Shown here: piece after piece, positions 17,230-26,487 of the stretch | How the letters are laid out: every line of letters begins with the position of its first letter | Position numbering within the stretch: position 1 is the stretch's first letter | Source of the DNA: Fibrobacter sp. | GTDB lineage: Bacteria; Fibrobacterota; Fibrobacteria; Fibrobacterales; Fibrobacteraceae | Direction: 5' to 3' | Assembly (NCBI GenBank): GCA_017649565.1 | Contig: JAGCGO010000087.1 | Span: 1 to 44,122 of the forward strand | Length of the DNA: 44,122 nucleotides | Program-made: the position numbers and the translations under genes | The notes under the pieces: generated by a model | Database searches by the model: none | The model's input: the letters and a program-made list of their open reading frames with translations, nothing else | Told to the model about the DNA's origin: nothing

Positions 17230-20200
17230 ATATCGAAAAATTCGACCCCCGCAAAAACCTGTTTATCGAAGCCTCTGCCGGAACGGGCAAGACGTTCACA
17301 ATCCAGCAGATTGTGGCAAAGCTCGTCGGCGAAGGCTGCCCGCTCAAGAAAATCCTTATCGTCACCTACACCGAAAAGGCTGCTGGCGAGCTGAGGGACC
17401 GCATCCGCAAAAAGATGGAAGAAGTCCTGGACAAAGAGGAAACGAACGAGAGCGCCGCCGAAAATTTCGAAAGGGCTTTGCGCAGCATCGACAACGCGGC
17501 CATTTTCACGATCCATTCTTTCTGTCAAAAAGCGCTGAAGGAATTCGCCTACGAAGCAGGCCGTCCGTTTGACCTCGCTATGGTCGACGACAAGAGCGTA
17601 AAGACAATGATAAACGCCTGGGCTCGCGACAAGTGGCCCAAAGACGAACTCTACCAGACAATCTTGCAAGCGGCTTCGGCAGCAGACTCGCTCGAGAAAT
17701 CGCTCACGGAAAAACTCTCGGCAGCCATCGACATGTACAAGGGCGAAGGCGATGACGGTAAGGAAACTGTCGCTATCGACCATGCAGAAACAAGTATGTT
17801 CGAAACGGCACCGAAAAATTTTGCCGACCTGTTAAGCAACCAGCAGATTGTAGACAACATTGCAATCCTGGAACAGCACCGCAATCTTGGCTTCACAAAG
17901 ACAGGTACTGCCACGGTCGGGGACTTCGTCGATGCACTCAAGGAATGGCAAGATGGAAATTCCCTGTTCAGCGGGAAAACATTCAAGTCCTCGAAGACAC
18001 TAGATTCGTGGCCACGCGAAGCCTACGATGCGTTCCTGTTCTTCAAGAAATTCAAGGACGACCTCAAGGAAATTTCCAGCGACATTTTCCAGAAGCAAAT
18101 CCAGAAATTCCTTTACAGCCAGATAAAGCCGCTTTTCGAGGAATGGCAAAAGTTCAAGAACGACAACAAAATGCAGTCGTTCAACGACATGATCCTCTCC
18201 GTCCATAGTGCCGTCCTCAAGCGGGGAACAGATGGCGAAGCGAGCGAACTCTGCAAGCGGTTGCGCGAACAGTACCGCTACGCTATCATCGACGAGTTCC
18301 AAGACACGAACCAGCTGCAATGGGACATTTTCAAGGAAATCTTCCTCGACGCAAAGGACCATTCCATTTTCGTGGTGGGCGACCCGAAGCAGTCCATCTA
18401 CAGTTTCCAGGGTGCCGACGTCAATGTCTACCTCAAGGCGACAAAAGAAATTGGCAACGGAGACGATCTCAAGAGCAATTTCCGTTCCACGAACTCCGTT
18501 ATCGAGGCATGCAACAAGCTCTTCGCGTGCAAGGATTTCTTTGGCGAAGGCATGGCATTCAAGCCGTCTTACGCTCCTGGCGAAGATCCCGACGGCGATC
18601 CGGAAAACAAGAAACTCCAGAAACCGAATGCGCGATTCTATAACGAGGAATCGAACGAATGGGAAGAGGCGGCACCCTTCTGGATTTCGGAAAGTGGAAT
18701 CGGCGCCAATAATTTCGCACAAACTTGCGTAGAAAAAATCATCGATTGCTGTACGTATGTCAAGGACGGCAAAAAGACAAAGCTGCAAATCTTCAACAAG
18801 GATTCCAAGGGCAGTGACGACATCTACCGCAACGTGACATTCAGGGATTTCGCCATTCTCGCACGCTCCAGAAACGAGATGGAAAACATCGAGACCTGCA
18901 TGAAGCTCGCCGGCGTGCCCTACACGCGCTACAAGGACAGCAACCTGTTTTACGGTCGCGAGTGTGCCGAATGGATTTCGCTGTTCAAAGCCATCAACGC
19001 CACCGATTTCTCGGCGTGGAACAGGCGCATTCTGAACGAAGCGCTGATTACCGACTTCTTCGCCGTCGACTTGGCCAATGTGGAAAGCGAAACTTTCGAT
19101 GACCCGTTCAGCAAGGAACGGAAGATGATATGCCACTGGAAGGAACTTGCGAACCAGCGCCGCTTCGCGGAAATGCAGGAGAGCATCTACGGCGAAAGCG
19201 AGGTGGAAAAACGACTTTCCGACCTGAGCAAGTTGCAGGAATTCACGAAGCTCCGCCAGATTGGCAACTATGCCATCAACTACCTGTACAACCATAGTTG
19301 TACATTGGATGACCTTATCCGACACCTGCAAGACCTCGCCAGTCTCACGGGCGATGCCGACGATCAGGACGGCAACCTTGTCGCGAAGGGAACGGACTTT
19401 GATGCCGTCCAGGTGATGACCATCCACGCTTCCAAGGGCCTGGAATTCCCAGTCGTCATTTCCGTAGCCGGATTCAAGCAACTCAACAGGTCTACAAGCG
19501 GGCCATACCTGTACCACGAAGGGGACAGCATCCGCCTGGGCTACGGTGCAGCGGCAAAGGAAGCACGCCAGGCAGAGGAACTCCAGGAATGGGAAAGGCT
19601 TTTCTACGTCGACTTCACGCGAGCCTCCTCGATACTGGTGTTGCCCCGCTATTCAAGCTGGTTCGACAAAGACGGCAATCCCAAGGAAGATTTCCGGTTC
19701 CTCTCTGCATCGCTGAAGAGATTCTGTTCCGACGAGGAGAACGCGAAACTCTTCACCGTCATGCCGACCGTAAAGGAATGGGACTACTTCATTGAGCGCG
19801 ACTTGAAGCGAGATGTCCAAGAAAAAATTCTCGCCCCCGCAAAAGAAGCATCCGGGAAAAAGCAGGAAGAAGGCAACGACGCAGAATCCGAGCAGAAGGG
19901 CAAAATACAAGAACTGCAAAAGAGTGTAAGAAAGCTCAGCATCATGCAGCACTCCTACAGTACGCTTGCCGGCAAGAAGGAATCTACACTCAGTATTGAC
20001 GAAGAAGCAAACCTGGACAAGGAAGGCAGCGCCGAGGCGAACCACTTTGCGGGTGAAGATATTGAACTCGACTCCACGCAAATCGAAGCCAACATAAGGT
20101 ACCCGCGCGGCTCCAAAATCGGTAACGCGCTCCACGAAATTTTCGAACTCAGCAAGTTCAAGAACATCGGCCTGAACCATGAATGTGTAGAATCCATGTA

Positions 20201-20891
20201 CGATTCTGCAGAGCTCGCGATGCTTGTAGAGGAAACGTTCAAGAAGCAGTCCCTGCCCATCTGGGACCACAAGGAAGAATGGACACGCCACACGCTTGAC
20301 ATCCTGTGGAATACGCTGAACGCAAGTTTGCCCGCTATCGAAGCCGGGCACAGGAGCGGTGAAAGTTTTGCGCTGAAGTGCCTCGACGAAAAAAGCCGAA
20401 AGGCCGAAGTCCAGTTCAACCTGAACGCCACCACCGACAACAACGGCGAAGCGAGCGAATACCTGCAAAGCATCTGCAAGGGATTCATTGACTTGGTATT
20501 CATGCGTCGCGACACGCAGGGACAACTGCGATTCTCCATTGTCGACTGGAAATCCGACGTGATGGCGGACGGCGATTATAGCCCTGCAAGCGTACAGAAA
20601 AAGGTCGACGAAGACTATTCCGTGCAGCGTGTGCTTTACTGCTATTGCCTGATCAAGTGGCTCAAGCAGTTCTACGGAATTGGCGACGGGAACGCTCCGC
20701 TCAGCGAATCCGAGATTTTCGACAAGTACTTTGGCGGTATGTACTACATATTCGTACGCGGCTGCAAGGCCGGCACCGAAAGCGGAATCTACGCGCACAC
20801 CTGGGAAAACTTCGCTGCTCTCGAAAAGTCGTATAGCAACATCCGCAAGCTTATGCGCCAGCGCAAAGATGCCGGGGAGGACGAACAATGA
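17226..20891 (+). CDS. recB: RecB, exodeoxyribonuclease V beta subunit (helicase-nuclease)
   Basis: This 1221-residue protein is the 3'-5' helicase and nuclease subunit of RecBCD. The superfamily 1 helicase motifs are clear: Walker A EASAGTGKTFTIQQ at about residues 15-28, IVTYTEKAAGELRDRI, IIDEFQDTNQLQWDIF near 357-372, VVGDPKQSIYSFQGADV, and VMTIHASKGLEFPVV near 730. The C-terminal nuclease domain has GFIDLVF near 1087 and the catalytic VDWKSD near 1106-1111, matching the D-x-K core of RecB-type nucleases. The start overlaps the recC stop and the stop overlaps the recD start (ATGA at 20888-20891), so the three subunits are translationally coupled. A charged Lys/Glu-rich stretch near 865-905 is probably the helicase-nuclease linker. 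Confidence 0.95.
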   Translation: MNIEKFDPRKNLFIEASAGTGKTFTIQQIVAKLVGEGCPLKKILIVTYTEKAAGELRDRIRKKMEEVLDKEETNESAAENFERALRSIDNAAIFTIHSFCQKALKEFAYEAGRPFDLAMVDDKSVKTMINAWARDKWPKDELYQTILQAASAADSLEKSLTEKLSAAIDMYKGEGDDGKETVAIDHAETSMFETAPKNFADLLSNQQIVDNIAILEQHRNLGFTKTGTATVGDFVDALKEWQDGNSLFSGKTFKSSKTLDSWPREAYDAFLFFKKFKDDLKEISSDIFQKQIQKFLYSQIKPLFEEWQKFKNDNKMQSFNDMILSVHSAVLKRGTDGEASELCKRLREQYRYAIIDEFQDTNQLQWDIFKEIFLDAKDHSIFVVGDPKQSIYSFQGADVNVYLKATKEIGNGDDLKSNFRSTNSVIEACNKLFACKDFFGEGMAFKPSYAPGEDPDGDPENKKLQKPNARFYNEESNEWEEAAPFWISESGIGANNFAQTCVEKIIDCCTYVKDGKKTKLQIFNKDSKGSDDIYRNVTFRDFAILARSRNEMENIETCMKLAGVPYTRYKDSNLFYGRECAEWISLFKAINATDFSAWNRRILNEALITDFFAVDLANVESETFDDPFSKERKMICHWKELANQRRFAEMQESIYGESEVEKRLSDLSKLQEFTKLRQIGNYAINYLYNHSCTLDDLIRHLQDLASLTGDADDQDGNLVAKGTDFDAVQVMTIHASKGLEFPVVISVAGFKQLNRSTSGPYLYHEGDSIRLGYGAAAKEARQAEELQEWERLFYVDFTRASSILVLPRYSSWFDKDGNPKEDFRFLSASLKRFCSDEENAKLFTVMPTVKEWDYFIERDLKRDVQEKILAPAKEASGKKQEEGNDAESEQKGKIQELQKSVRKLSIMQHSYSTLAGKKESTLSIDEEANLDKEGSAEANHFAGEDIELDSTQIEANIRYPRGSKIGNALHEIFELSKFKNIGLNHECVESMYDSAELAMLVEETFKKQSLPIWDHKEEWTRHTLDILWNTLNASLPAIEAGHRSGESFALKCLDEKSRKAEVQFNLNATTDNNGEASEYLQSICKGFIDLVFMRRDTQGQLRFSIVDWKSDVMADGDYSPASVQKKVDEDYSVQRVLYCYCLIKWLKQFYGIGDGNAPLSESEIFDKYFGGMYYIFVRGCKAGTESGIYAHTWENFAALEKSYSNIRKLMRQRKDAGEDEQ

Positions 20892-22795
20892 GTCAGGTCA
20901 TCGCTCCCATTAATGTACACCTGCACAAGCTCATCACGCAAGTAGAGCCGAACCTCCCGCAATGCGTGCAGCAGTTCCTCTATCTTGTCCTTTCGCTGCA
21001 GGACGACGGCAATACGCAATTCGCTCTGGATGCAGAACTATTTTACTCAAAATGGGCACAGAAATGGAATGGACTGCTCAAACTGTACGATCTTGAATCT
21101 ATTGACTTCGAGGCCGGTACATTTGGTAATGCCAGTGAGTTCAAGCCGATTATCGAAAAAGCCATCGCTGCCATTCTAGAGCAAAAATTCGAAAGCATCA
21201 TTAGCTGGGAAAATGCCGACTGCGAAGTCTCGGACGAAAAGAACTCCAAGCTGTTTGTCGCCTGTCCCTCCGACGGCATTACCTACCTGTACATCACGAA
21301 GTACTTCGAGGCCAAGCGCATTATCGAAAGTACAACGTCGACATTATTTGCCGACGGCACGACACCAACGGAATCGGCCATCGCGGACTGCATCGAAAAG
21401 ATTTCTAGAATCCACACCAGGAATCCCAAGTTCGCGAACAAGAACAATCCCGAAGGCAAGTTCCTCGTGAACCGCGAGCAGGCCGAAGCCATCATCCGCG
21501 GGCAAGGCGAAAACCTTATCGTCACGGGCGGGCCGGGAACCGGAAAGACGACGGTCGTGCTGTACATTCTCTGGTGCATGCTGGAATCGCACCCGGAATA
21601 TCTCGATTACGACATCCATCTCGCCGCCCCGAGCGGCAAGGCCGCCGACCGCATGCGCGAAAGTCTTGTCGGGAGCCTGGGAGAAATCGAAGCCAGCGAA
21701 AGGGAAGCACATCCCGACATTTTCAACAAGCTAAGTAACCTTGAGAGCAGCACGATCCACAGGATGCTCAAGTACACTCCCGACGACGGTGGATTCCGCT
21801 ACAACAAAAAGAACCCGTTCAGCAAGAATTCCATCTTCGTCATCGACGAAGCGAGCATGATCGACATCTCGCTTTTCGCCGCGTTCCTGCAATCCGTCCA
21901 GGAAGGCTCCAGGATATTCGTGCTGGGAGACCCGTACCAGCTGCCCTCTGTAGAAGCCGGCGCCGTACTGGGCGAAATCCTCAAGCCCGAAAACGCCACC
22001 AGGAACTTTGTCGTCAAGCTCACCAAGACGAACCGCTTCACCGACGATTCCGAAATCGGCAGGCTCGCCAAGGCCATCCAAAGCCGCACCGAAGTCCCGA
22101 TGGAATCCGGCGACACGGTGAAGTTCATCGACTCCCCCACCGGGGGCAAGAAAGCCGAAGAAGCCGCCATCGCAGCACTCGTAAACGACTGGGTCAAGGA
22201 CTTTGCCGAAATGCCCGCCCTCGCTGAAAAAGCTGCCCAGGAAATGGACCTCGAAGACAAGCCCGCATGCAACCGCCTTTGGGAACTGTCGCTGCAAAAG
22301 CGAATCCTCTCGGCGGAACGCCGCGGCCCGCGCGGTGTCGAAAAGCTGAACCAGGCCGCCTGCAAAAAAATCCGGCAGCACGGCACAAAGGGCAATCCCG
22401 CGAACCAGTACTTCCCGGGAGAAATCCTCATCCTGACGCGCAACCAGTCGATGTACAAGCTCTACAACGGCGACACGGGAATCGTCATTTTCAGGGACGC
22501 CCGCCCCTACCTGATGATAAAGAGGGAACGCTTCGAGTTCTACCCGCTCACGCTGTTGCCGGCAGACGCCATCGAACCCGCATTCGCCATCACGATACAC
22601 AAGTCGCAGGGGTCCGAATACAACCACGTGATGATGCTCCTCCCGACACGCGAAGGGCACCCCCTCCTGACAAACCAGATCCTGTACACCGGAATCACCC
22701 GCGCCAAGAAAACCGTGACCATTGTCGCGGGCGAAAACGCCTTCCGCGCCGCCTGCGCCACCGTAACCCAACGCGACACCGGCATCCGACTGTAA
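20888..22795 (+). CDS. recD: RecD, exodeoxyribonuclease V alpha subunit (5'-3' helicase)
   Basis: This 635-residue protein is the fast 5'-3' helicase motor of RecBCD. Motifs visible are Walker A TGGPGTGKTTVV near residues 213-224, AAPSGKAADRMRES, TIHRMLKY, the Walker B-like IFVIDEASMID, VLGDPYQLPSVEAGAVLG, and a C-terminal AFAITIHKSQGSEYNHVMM with LYTGITRAKKTV. These are the RecD family hallmarks in the expected order and length. The N-terminal domain of about 190 residues is the RecB-contacting part. The start overlaps the recB stop by 4 bp. No clear rho-independent terminator follows; the 252-bp gap after it holds a 15-bp tandem repeat and a hairpin. Confidence 0.94.
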   Translation: MSQVIAPINVHLHKLITQVEPNLPQCVQQFLYLVLSLQDDGNTQFALDAELFYSKWAQKWNGLLKLYDLESIDFEAGTFGNASEFKPIIEKAIAAILEQKFESIISWENADCEVSDEKNSKLFVACPSDGITYLYITKYFEAKRIIESTTSTLFADGTTPTESAIADCIEKISRIHTRNPKFANKNNPEGKFLVNREQAEAIIRGQGENLIVTGGPGTGKTTVVLYILWCMLESHPEYLDYDIHLAAPSGKAADRMRESLVGSLGEIEASEREAHPDIFNKLSNLESSTIHRMLKYTPDDGGFRYNKKNPFSKNSIFVIDEASMIDISLFAAFLQSVQEGSRIFVLGDPYQLPSVEAGAVLGEILKPENATRNFVVKLTKTNRFTDDSEIGRLAKAIQSRTEVPMESGDTVKFIDSPTGGKKAEEAAIAALVNDWVKDFAEMPALAEKAAQEMDLEDKPACNRLWELSLQKRILSAERRGPRGVEKLNQAACKKIRQHGTKGNPANQYFPGEILILTRNQSMYKLYNGDTGIVIFRDARPYLMIKRERFEFYPLTLLPADAIEPAFAITIHKSQGSEYNHVMMLLPTREGHPLLTNQILYTGITRAKKTVTIVAGENAFRAACATVTQRDTGIRL

Positions 22796-22833
22796 AAGCA
22801 CGTAATCTGCACAACAAAAAGCATACCGACAAT

Positions 22834-22883
22834 CCCTAGGTCAGCATTCCCTAGGCCAGCATTCCCTAGGTGTGCATTCCCTA
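22834..22883 (+). repeat. Three-plus copies of a 15-bp tandem repeat
   Basis: Three consecutive 15-bp units follow the pattern CCCTAGGYCAGCATT at 22834-22848, 22849-22863 and 22864-22878. A degraded fourth unit (CCCTAAATCA) follows. Each unit contains CCTAGG, a perfect palindrome. Since 15 is a multiple of 3, all frames stay open. The array sits in the gap between recD and the DUF58 gene. Confidence 0.85.
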
Positions 22884-23014
22884 AATCAATAGCGGGAAAT
22901 TCCTCCAGACATAGGCAATAAAATCCTCCGGATACGAGAATAGGAGCGTCGGCCGGGGAAGGGAATGCTTGTTTCCCACCCACGTTTTTTTGTATATTCA
23001 AATGGAAAATGGAG

Positions 23015-23036
23015 ATGCCCGCTCGGAGGCGGGCAT
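23015..23036. repeat. Short palindrome (hairpin) before the DUF58 gene
   Basis: An 8-bp perfect inverted repeat, ATGCCCGC and GCGGGCAT, encloses a 6-base loop and ends 11 bases before the DUF58 start codon. It has no T-run, so it is not a classic terminator. The sequence just before it (23006-23018) is found again, inverted, at 398-410, which hints at a dispersed palindromic element. Confidence 0.7.
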
Positions 23037-23047
23037 GACAATAGGAA

Positions 23048-23938
23048 ATGCTAGATAAAGAAGTTTTAAAGACCGTCAGCCGCATCGAACTATCCGTTCG
23101 CGGCACGCTCGACACCGTGATGACCGGCGCTTACCATAGTTCCTTCAAGGGGAACGGTATGGAGTTCAGCGAAGTCCGCGAGTACATGCCGGGCGACGAC
23201 GTGCGTACCATCGACTGGAACGTGACGGCACGTACCGGCACGCCTTATGTGAAGAAGTTTATTGAAGAACGCGAAATGACCATGCTTTTGATGGTCGACG
23301 CGTCCAGTTCTTCGGAATTCGGTTCCGGCAAGCAGATGAAGGGCGAAGTCATGGCGACTCTCACCGCCCTCCTCGCCTTTGCTGCCATCAAGAACAACGA
23401 CAAGGTCGGCCTCCTGATTTACACCGACCAGGTCGAACTCTTCATCCCGCCCGAGAAAGGCCGCAAGCACGTGCTGCGCCTTATCCGTGAAATCCTTTAC
23501 TTCAAGCCACAGCATCATGGCACCAACACACAGGTGGCGCTGGAATATGCCGGCAAGATTTTGAACCGCCGCGCCGTCGTCGTGGTGATGAGCGACTTCT
23601 TGGACGAAGGTTTTGAAAACGCATTCAAGATTCTGCGCAAGCGCCATGACGTCCTTGCAGTCTCCGTTGTCGACCCGCGCGAAATGGAACTCCCGCCCGC
23701 AGGACTCGTAGAACTCGAAGACCCCGAAACCGGCGAAACGCTTTTGATCGACACCGGCGACGCGTCCTTCCGCGAAGCGTTCGCCCGCGAGGCCAAGCGC
23801 CAGGGCAAGGCCGTCAAGGAATTGTTCCAGCGCATGTCCATCGACTTCGTACGCATCGAGACGCACGACGACTTCAAGGAAACCGTGGCCCCGCTTATCG
23901 AGCACTTCCGCCGCCGTGCGAAAGCCGCTAGGATGTAG
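23048..23938 (+). CDS. DUF58 domain protein (vWA-like fold)
   Basis: This 296-residue protein matches the DUF58 family. The hallmark segment GNGMEFSEVREYMPGDDVRTIDWNVTAR lies near residues 36-62. The vWA-like part follows, with the metal-site-like MLLMVDASSSSEFG near 79-92 and VVVVMSDFLDEGFE near 178-191. DUF58 proteins usually occur beside a MoxR-type AAA ATPase and other vWA proteins, and are thought to take part in cofactor insertion or complex assembly. No MoxR gene is visible next to it here, so the partner must lie elsewhere. AGGAA stands only one to two bases before ATG 23048, unusually close, so the true initiation context is uncertain. A hairpin terminator follows the stop. Confidence 0.88.
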   Translation: MLDKEVLKTVSRIELSVRGTLDTVMTGAYHSSFKGNGMEFSEVREYMPGDDVRTIDWNVTARTGTPYVKKFIEEREMTMLLMVDASSSSEFGSGKQMKGEVMATLTALLAFAAIKNNDKVGLLIYTDQVELFIPPEKGRKHVLRLIREILYFKPQHHGTNTQVALEYAGKILNRRAVVVVMSDFLDEGFENAFKILRKRHDVLAVSVVDPREMELPPAGLVELEDPETGETLLIDTGDASFREAFAREAKRQGKAVKELFQRMSIDFVRIETHDDFKETVAPLIEHFRRRAKAARM

Positions 23939-23967
23939 GAAACCGCAAAATAATTCAAATTGAAACA

Positions 23968-23993
23968 GTCGCCGGCATTCACGGCGACTTTTT
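23968..23993 (+). terminator. Rho-independent terminator after the DUF58 gene
   Basis: A 7-bp stem, GTCGCCG and CGGCGAC, encloses a 7-base loop and is followed by five T. It lies 30 bases after the DUF58 stop codon and just beyond the 3' end of the broken reverse-strand gene. Confidence 0.8.
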
Positions 23994-24000
23994 CATTCAA

Positions 24001-24278
24001 TTAGGAATTCTGCCTGTAACCGCTAAGGGCAAGCAGGATAAGCGCCGGGGTGTAGAAAGCCCTTCGTGGAAACTCTGCATGCGGCAACAAGCGAACAGAT
24101 AACGAAAGAGCCGTATGCCGCAATAACCGGAAGCATCACCCCCGAAAAAGAGCCGAACAAGCAATGCCTGGGTCGCCATAAAGAAGCAAACTCCAATCAA
24201 GTGCTCATGCAAAATCTTAAAGCAGAAATCCGCACATAAAGCCACAGCAAAGGCGATAAGACCATTCCTCAGCTTCAT
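24001..24278 (-). pseudogene. Small membrane protein gene with two single-base frameshifts
   Basis: From ATG 24276-24278, one base after the acetyltransferase stop, the frame encodes a hydrophobic protein starting MKLRNGLIAFAVALCADFCF. After a run of five T, C and five G near 24137-24148, the good protein continues in another frame as GVMLPVIAAYGSFVICSLVAACRVSTKGF. After a second small T-run near 24057-24060 it continues in the third frame as YTPALILLALSGYRQNS, ending at TAA 24001-24003. Removing one base at each place gives a continuous membrane protein of about 92 residues. Without correction the frame closes as a 93-residue product with an implausible tail. It vaguely recalls the YhhN/TMEM86 membrane family, but I cannot confirm this. 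Either the gene is decaying or the runs carry sequencing errors. Confidence 0.6.
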
Positions 24279-24279
24279 A

Positions 24280-24927
24280 TCAAGATTCCGTTTTCATTAA
24301 ACGGCGGATTTCTTCCTTCACGCATTCCAAATCGCTGTTGGTGAGCACGGGAATCAATGCATTGATTTCTTCAATGGGCTTGTCCCACCACTTGAACTCT
24401 AGCAAAAGCGATGTCAGCTCTTCGTCAAAGCGGTAGCGGATGGTTTCTGCAGGGTTGCCCACTACAACGGTGTAGGGTTCCACGTCGCTAGCCACGACAC
24501 TGTTCGCACCGATAATCGCACCGTCACCGATATGCACGCCCGGCAAAATAGTCGCATTCTGCCCAATCCACACATCGTTCCCGATGACGGTATCGCCCTT
24601 GAACGGCATGTCGCTTTTTGCAGGCGGCTTCATGTTCCAGCCTTCGAGCGTATAGAACGGGAAAGTCGAAACGGCATTCATCTGGTGGTTCGCCCCATTC
24701 ATCACGAACTCCACGCCCGCGGCAATCTGGCAGAATTTGCCAATGATGAGCTTGTCGCCGATAAAGTCGTAATGGTGCGTCACGTGGCTTTCGAATTCCG
24801 AATCCGCGATGTAGGTAAAATCCCCGACGATAATGTTCGGGTTCTTGATGGTCGGCTTGACATAGATTTCCTTGTCGTAGCCCGCAATCGGGTGCACCGT
24901 ATTCGGATTAGGGATTTTTTCGCTCAT
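24280..24927 (-). CDS. Vat/CatB-type hexapeptide-repeat acetyltransferase
   Basis: This 215-residue enzyme belongs to the xenobiotic (Vat/CatB-type) acetyltransferases, which use acetyl-CoA to O-acetylate streptogramins, chloramphenicol or related small molecules. Evidence includes the N-terminal [21 protein letters not shown], the left-handed beta-helix hexapeptides ([49 protein letters not shown]), and the catalytic His81 in NGANHQMN. The closing motif is [14 protein letters not shown]. Length matches the family. Chromosomal members in non-resistant bacteria often have unknown substrates, so resistance should not be assumed. It is followed after one base by the frameshifted membrane gene. 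On the reverse strand, TATATT lies 14-19 bases upstream of the start, a possible promoter element. Confidence 0.88.
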   Translation of the reverse strand: MSEKIPNPNTVHPIAGYDKEIYVKPTIKNPNIIVGDFTYIADSEFESHVTHHYDFIGDKLIIGKFCQIAAGVEFVMNGANHQMNAVSTFPFYTLEGWNMKPPAKSDMPFKGDTVIGNDVWIGQNATILPGVHIGDGAIIGANSVVASDVEPYTVVVGNPAETIRYRFDEELTSLLLEFKWWDKPIEEINALIPVLTNSDLECVKEEIRRLMKTES

Positions 24928-24941
24928 ATTTTAAATATATC

Positions 24942-26441
24942 CTAGTCATTAATGCAGCGAACGTTACTAGCCCAATTGTCAATTCGGCCAAAAACATCTA
25001 TTTCTGGGCAATCGGTTCTATTAAAAAAAGACATTTCTCCATGCCCAGATAAACCATTATAAGGAATGTCAGCCCACAAACTAGCAGAAAAACCAACGCC
25101 AATAAATTCATTCTCAGGAACTGTAGAATTTGTTCCGGTGCGCATTCCACCAGGAAGTATTGAAAAACCTGTCGAATTCTCGGGTTCATAACTAATCTCG
25201 GCACTCGCACTCCACACCTTTGCAGACAGCAAATCAGTTATAGGAATACTCCTTAGCAAGTCAACATCTTGTTCCGTAGGAAGATGAAATCCCTCTGGAC
25301 AGACATTCTGTCCCTCTCTTAGAGCATACCCACTATAATAACGACCATACATATCACATTCATCACCTATAGACGTATAGCAATAACTGGCTTTCTTAGG
25401 AACGTAGCGAAGATTTTCGGCAAGCCAAACTCGATCCTTAATCATTACAGTTTTGTAAAAACGTCCATCTCGTTCATCCTTAATACAGCCATACTCTACA
25501 TTCGGATTCAGATAATCCCAGTTCTCACGAGTATAATCATCACATCCTTCAGCATGAGTAAGAACAGGATGCCCTGCGCTAGATGAAGAGACCTGTGAAT
25601 CGGAAGAAGATGATTCATTCTTAATGCAACGCACACTGCCATAAGTATTCTTATCAATTGATTCTAGTGTAAAACCTGATGTTTTTGTGTATCGCAAAGC
25701 CCAAGCATTTGAATGATATTCTAGGATATTAAAAATCCCATCGTGTGTAGAGCTCCATAAAACCAGGACACTATCGACACCGCTATAATCCCCCCGATCA
25801 TTCGATACACCACCGAGTATATTGGTTATTTTATTACCTTCAGATGGATAATTCTTTAAATACGAAATAAGTTCTTCCAATTCACCTTTACTAGGAAGAT
25901 GCGTTCCATCAGGACAGCGACCTTGGTGCGGTTCTACCACATCAATCACTGTTATTTCACTTTTATTATAAAATTGATTATAATCCGAGGCACCTATCCA
26001 ATCTATCAACATTCCATATTCTTTGCATAAGTTTAGATTATCCCCATAACAATACGCTATTAGAAAATCAACCGAATGTTTATCGTTCAAGTTGTGATCC
26101 ATCCAAATTTGATTTCCAATTTTAACAAAACCTTCACCAACATCTTCATCAACTACTTCTATATACGAACTACTGTAAACGACAGAGGAACTTGAACGTA
26201 TTTCAGAATTTATTTTTTTTGAGGATGACGATTTCACTGAAGAAGAACTTTCTTTTTCGTCGTTACAAGAACTAGAGGATTTCTTTTCATATTCTTTGGA
26301 ACTTGAAGACGAAACAGAAGAACTAGAATTGGATATTTCGTCTTTTTCTAGACAATCAAAAATACAACCTACACTATCGTCATCATGACAAGCAATAAAC
26401 AAAAACATCAAAAGTACAACGACACATAAATCCAATCTCAT
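24942..26441 (-). CDS. Ser-rich lipoprotein with two FISUMP domains
   Basis: This 499-residue surface lipoprotein has a signal peptide with lipobox FIAC (Cys18). A long serine-rich linker follows (about residues 35-95) with many runs of four or five Ser, of the kind seen joining domains in Fibrobacter secreted proteins. The first FISUMP domain (about 100-275) contains VKIGNQIWMDHNLN, CPDGTHLPSKGELEELI and YGSVRCIKN. A second short Ser linker leads to the second domain (about 325-499). That has KDERDGRFYKTVMIKDRVWLAENLRY, CYTSIGDECDMYGRYY, CPEGFHLPTEQDVDLL and NVRCIND. The gene is AT-rich compared with its neighbours, suggesting a different history or relaxed codon use. Function is unknown. 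Confidence 0.85.
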   Translation of the reverse strand: MRLDLCVVVLLMFLFIACHDDDSVGCIFDCLEKDEISNSSSSVSSSSSKEYEKKSSSSCNDEKESSSSVKSSSSKKINSEIRSSSSVVYSSSYIEVVDEDVGEGFVKIGNQIWMDHNLNDKHSVDFLIAYCYGDNLNLCKEYGMLIDWIGASDYNQFYNKSEITVIDVVEPHQGRCPDGTHLPSKGELEELISYLKNYPSEGNKITNILGGVSNDRGDYSGVDSVLVLWSSTHDGIFNILEYHSNAWALRYTKTSGFTLESIDKNTYGSVRCIKNESSSSDSQVSSSSAGHPVLTHAEGCDDYTRENWDYLNPNVEYGCIKDERDGRFYKTVMIKDRVWLAENLRYVPKKASYCYTSIGDECDMYGRYYSGYALREGQNVCPEGFHLPTEQDVDLLRSIPITDLLSAKVWSASAEISYEPENSTGFSILPGGMRTGTNSTVPENEFIGVGFSASLWADIPYNGLSGHGEMSFFNRTDCPEIDVFGRIDNWASNVRCIND

Positions 26442-26487
26442 TTTTGCCCCCTACTTTTTCATTCACATTTAACAGAATATAATAAAG

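Noticed and set aside
18000..19517. 505-codon reverse open frame inside recB
   Set aside because: Shadow of a strongly biased GC-rich gene; the forward frame has all RecB motifs.
22540..23115. Reverse-strand frame with LGNA repeats like pentapeptide-repeat proteins
   Set aside because: The repeats come only from the 15-bp tandem array. The rest overlaps recD and DUF58 antisense, and the pattern is too short for a pentapeptide fold.
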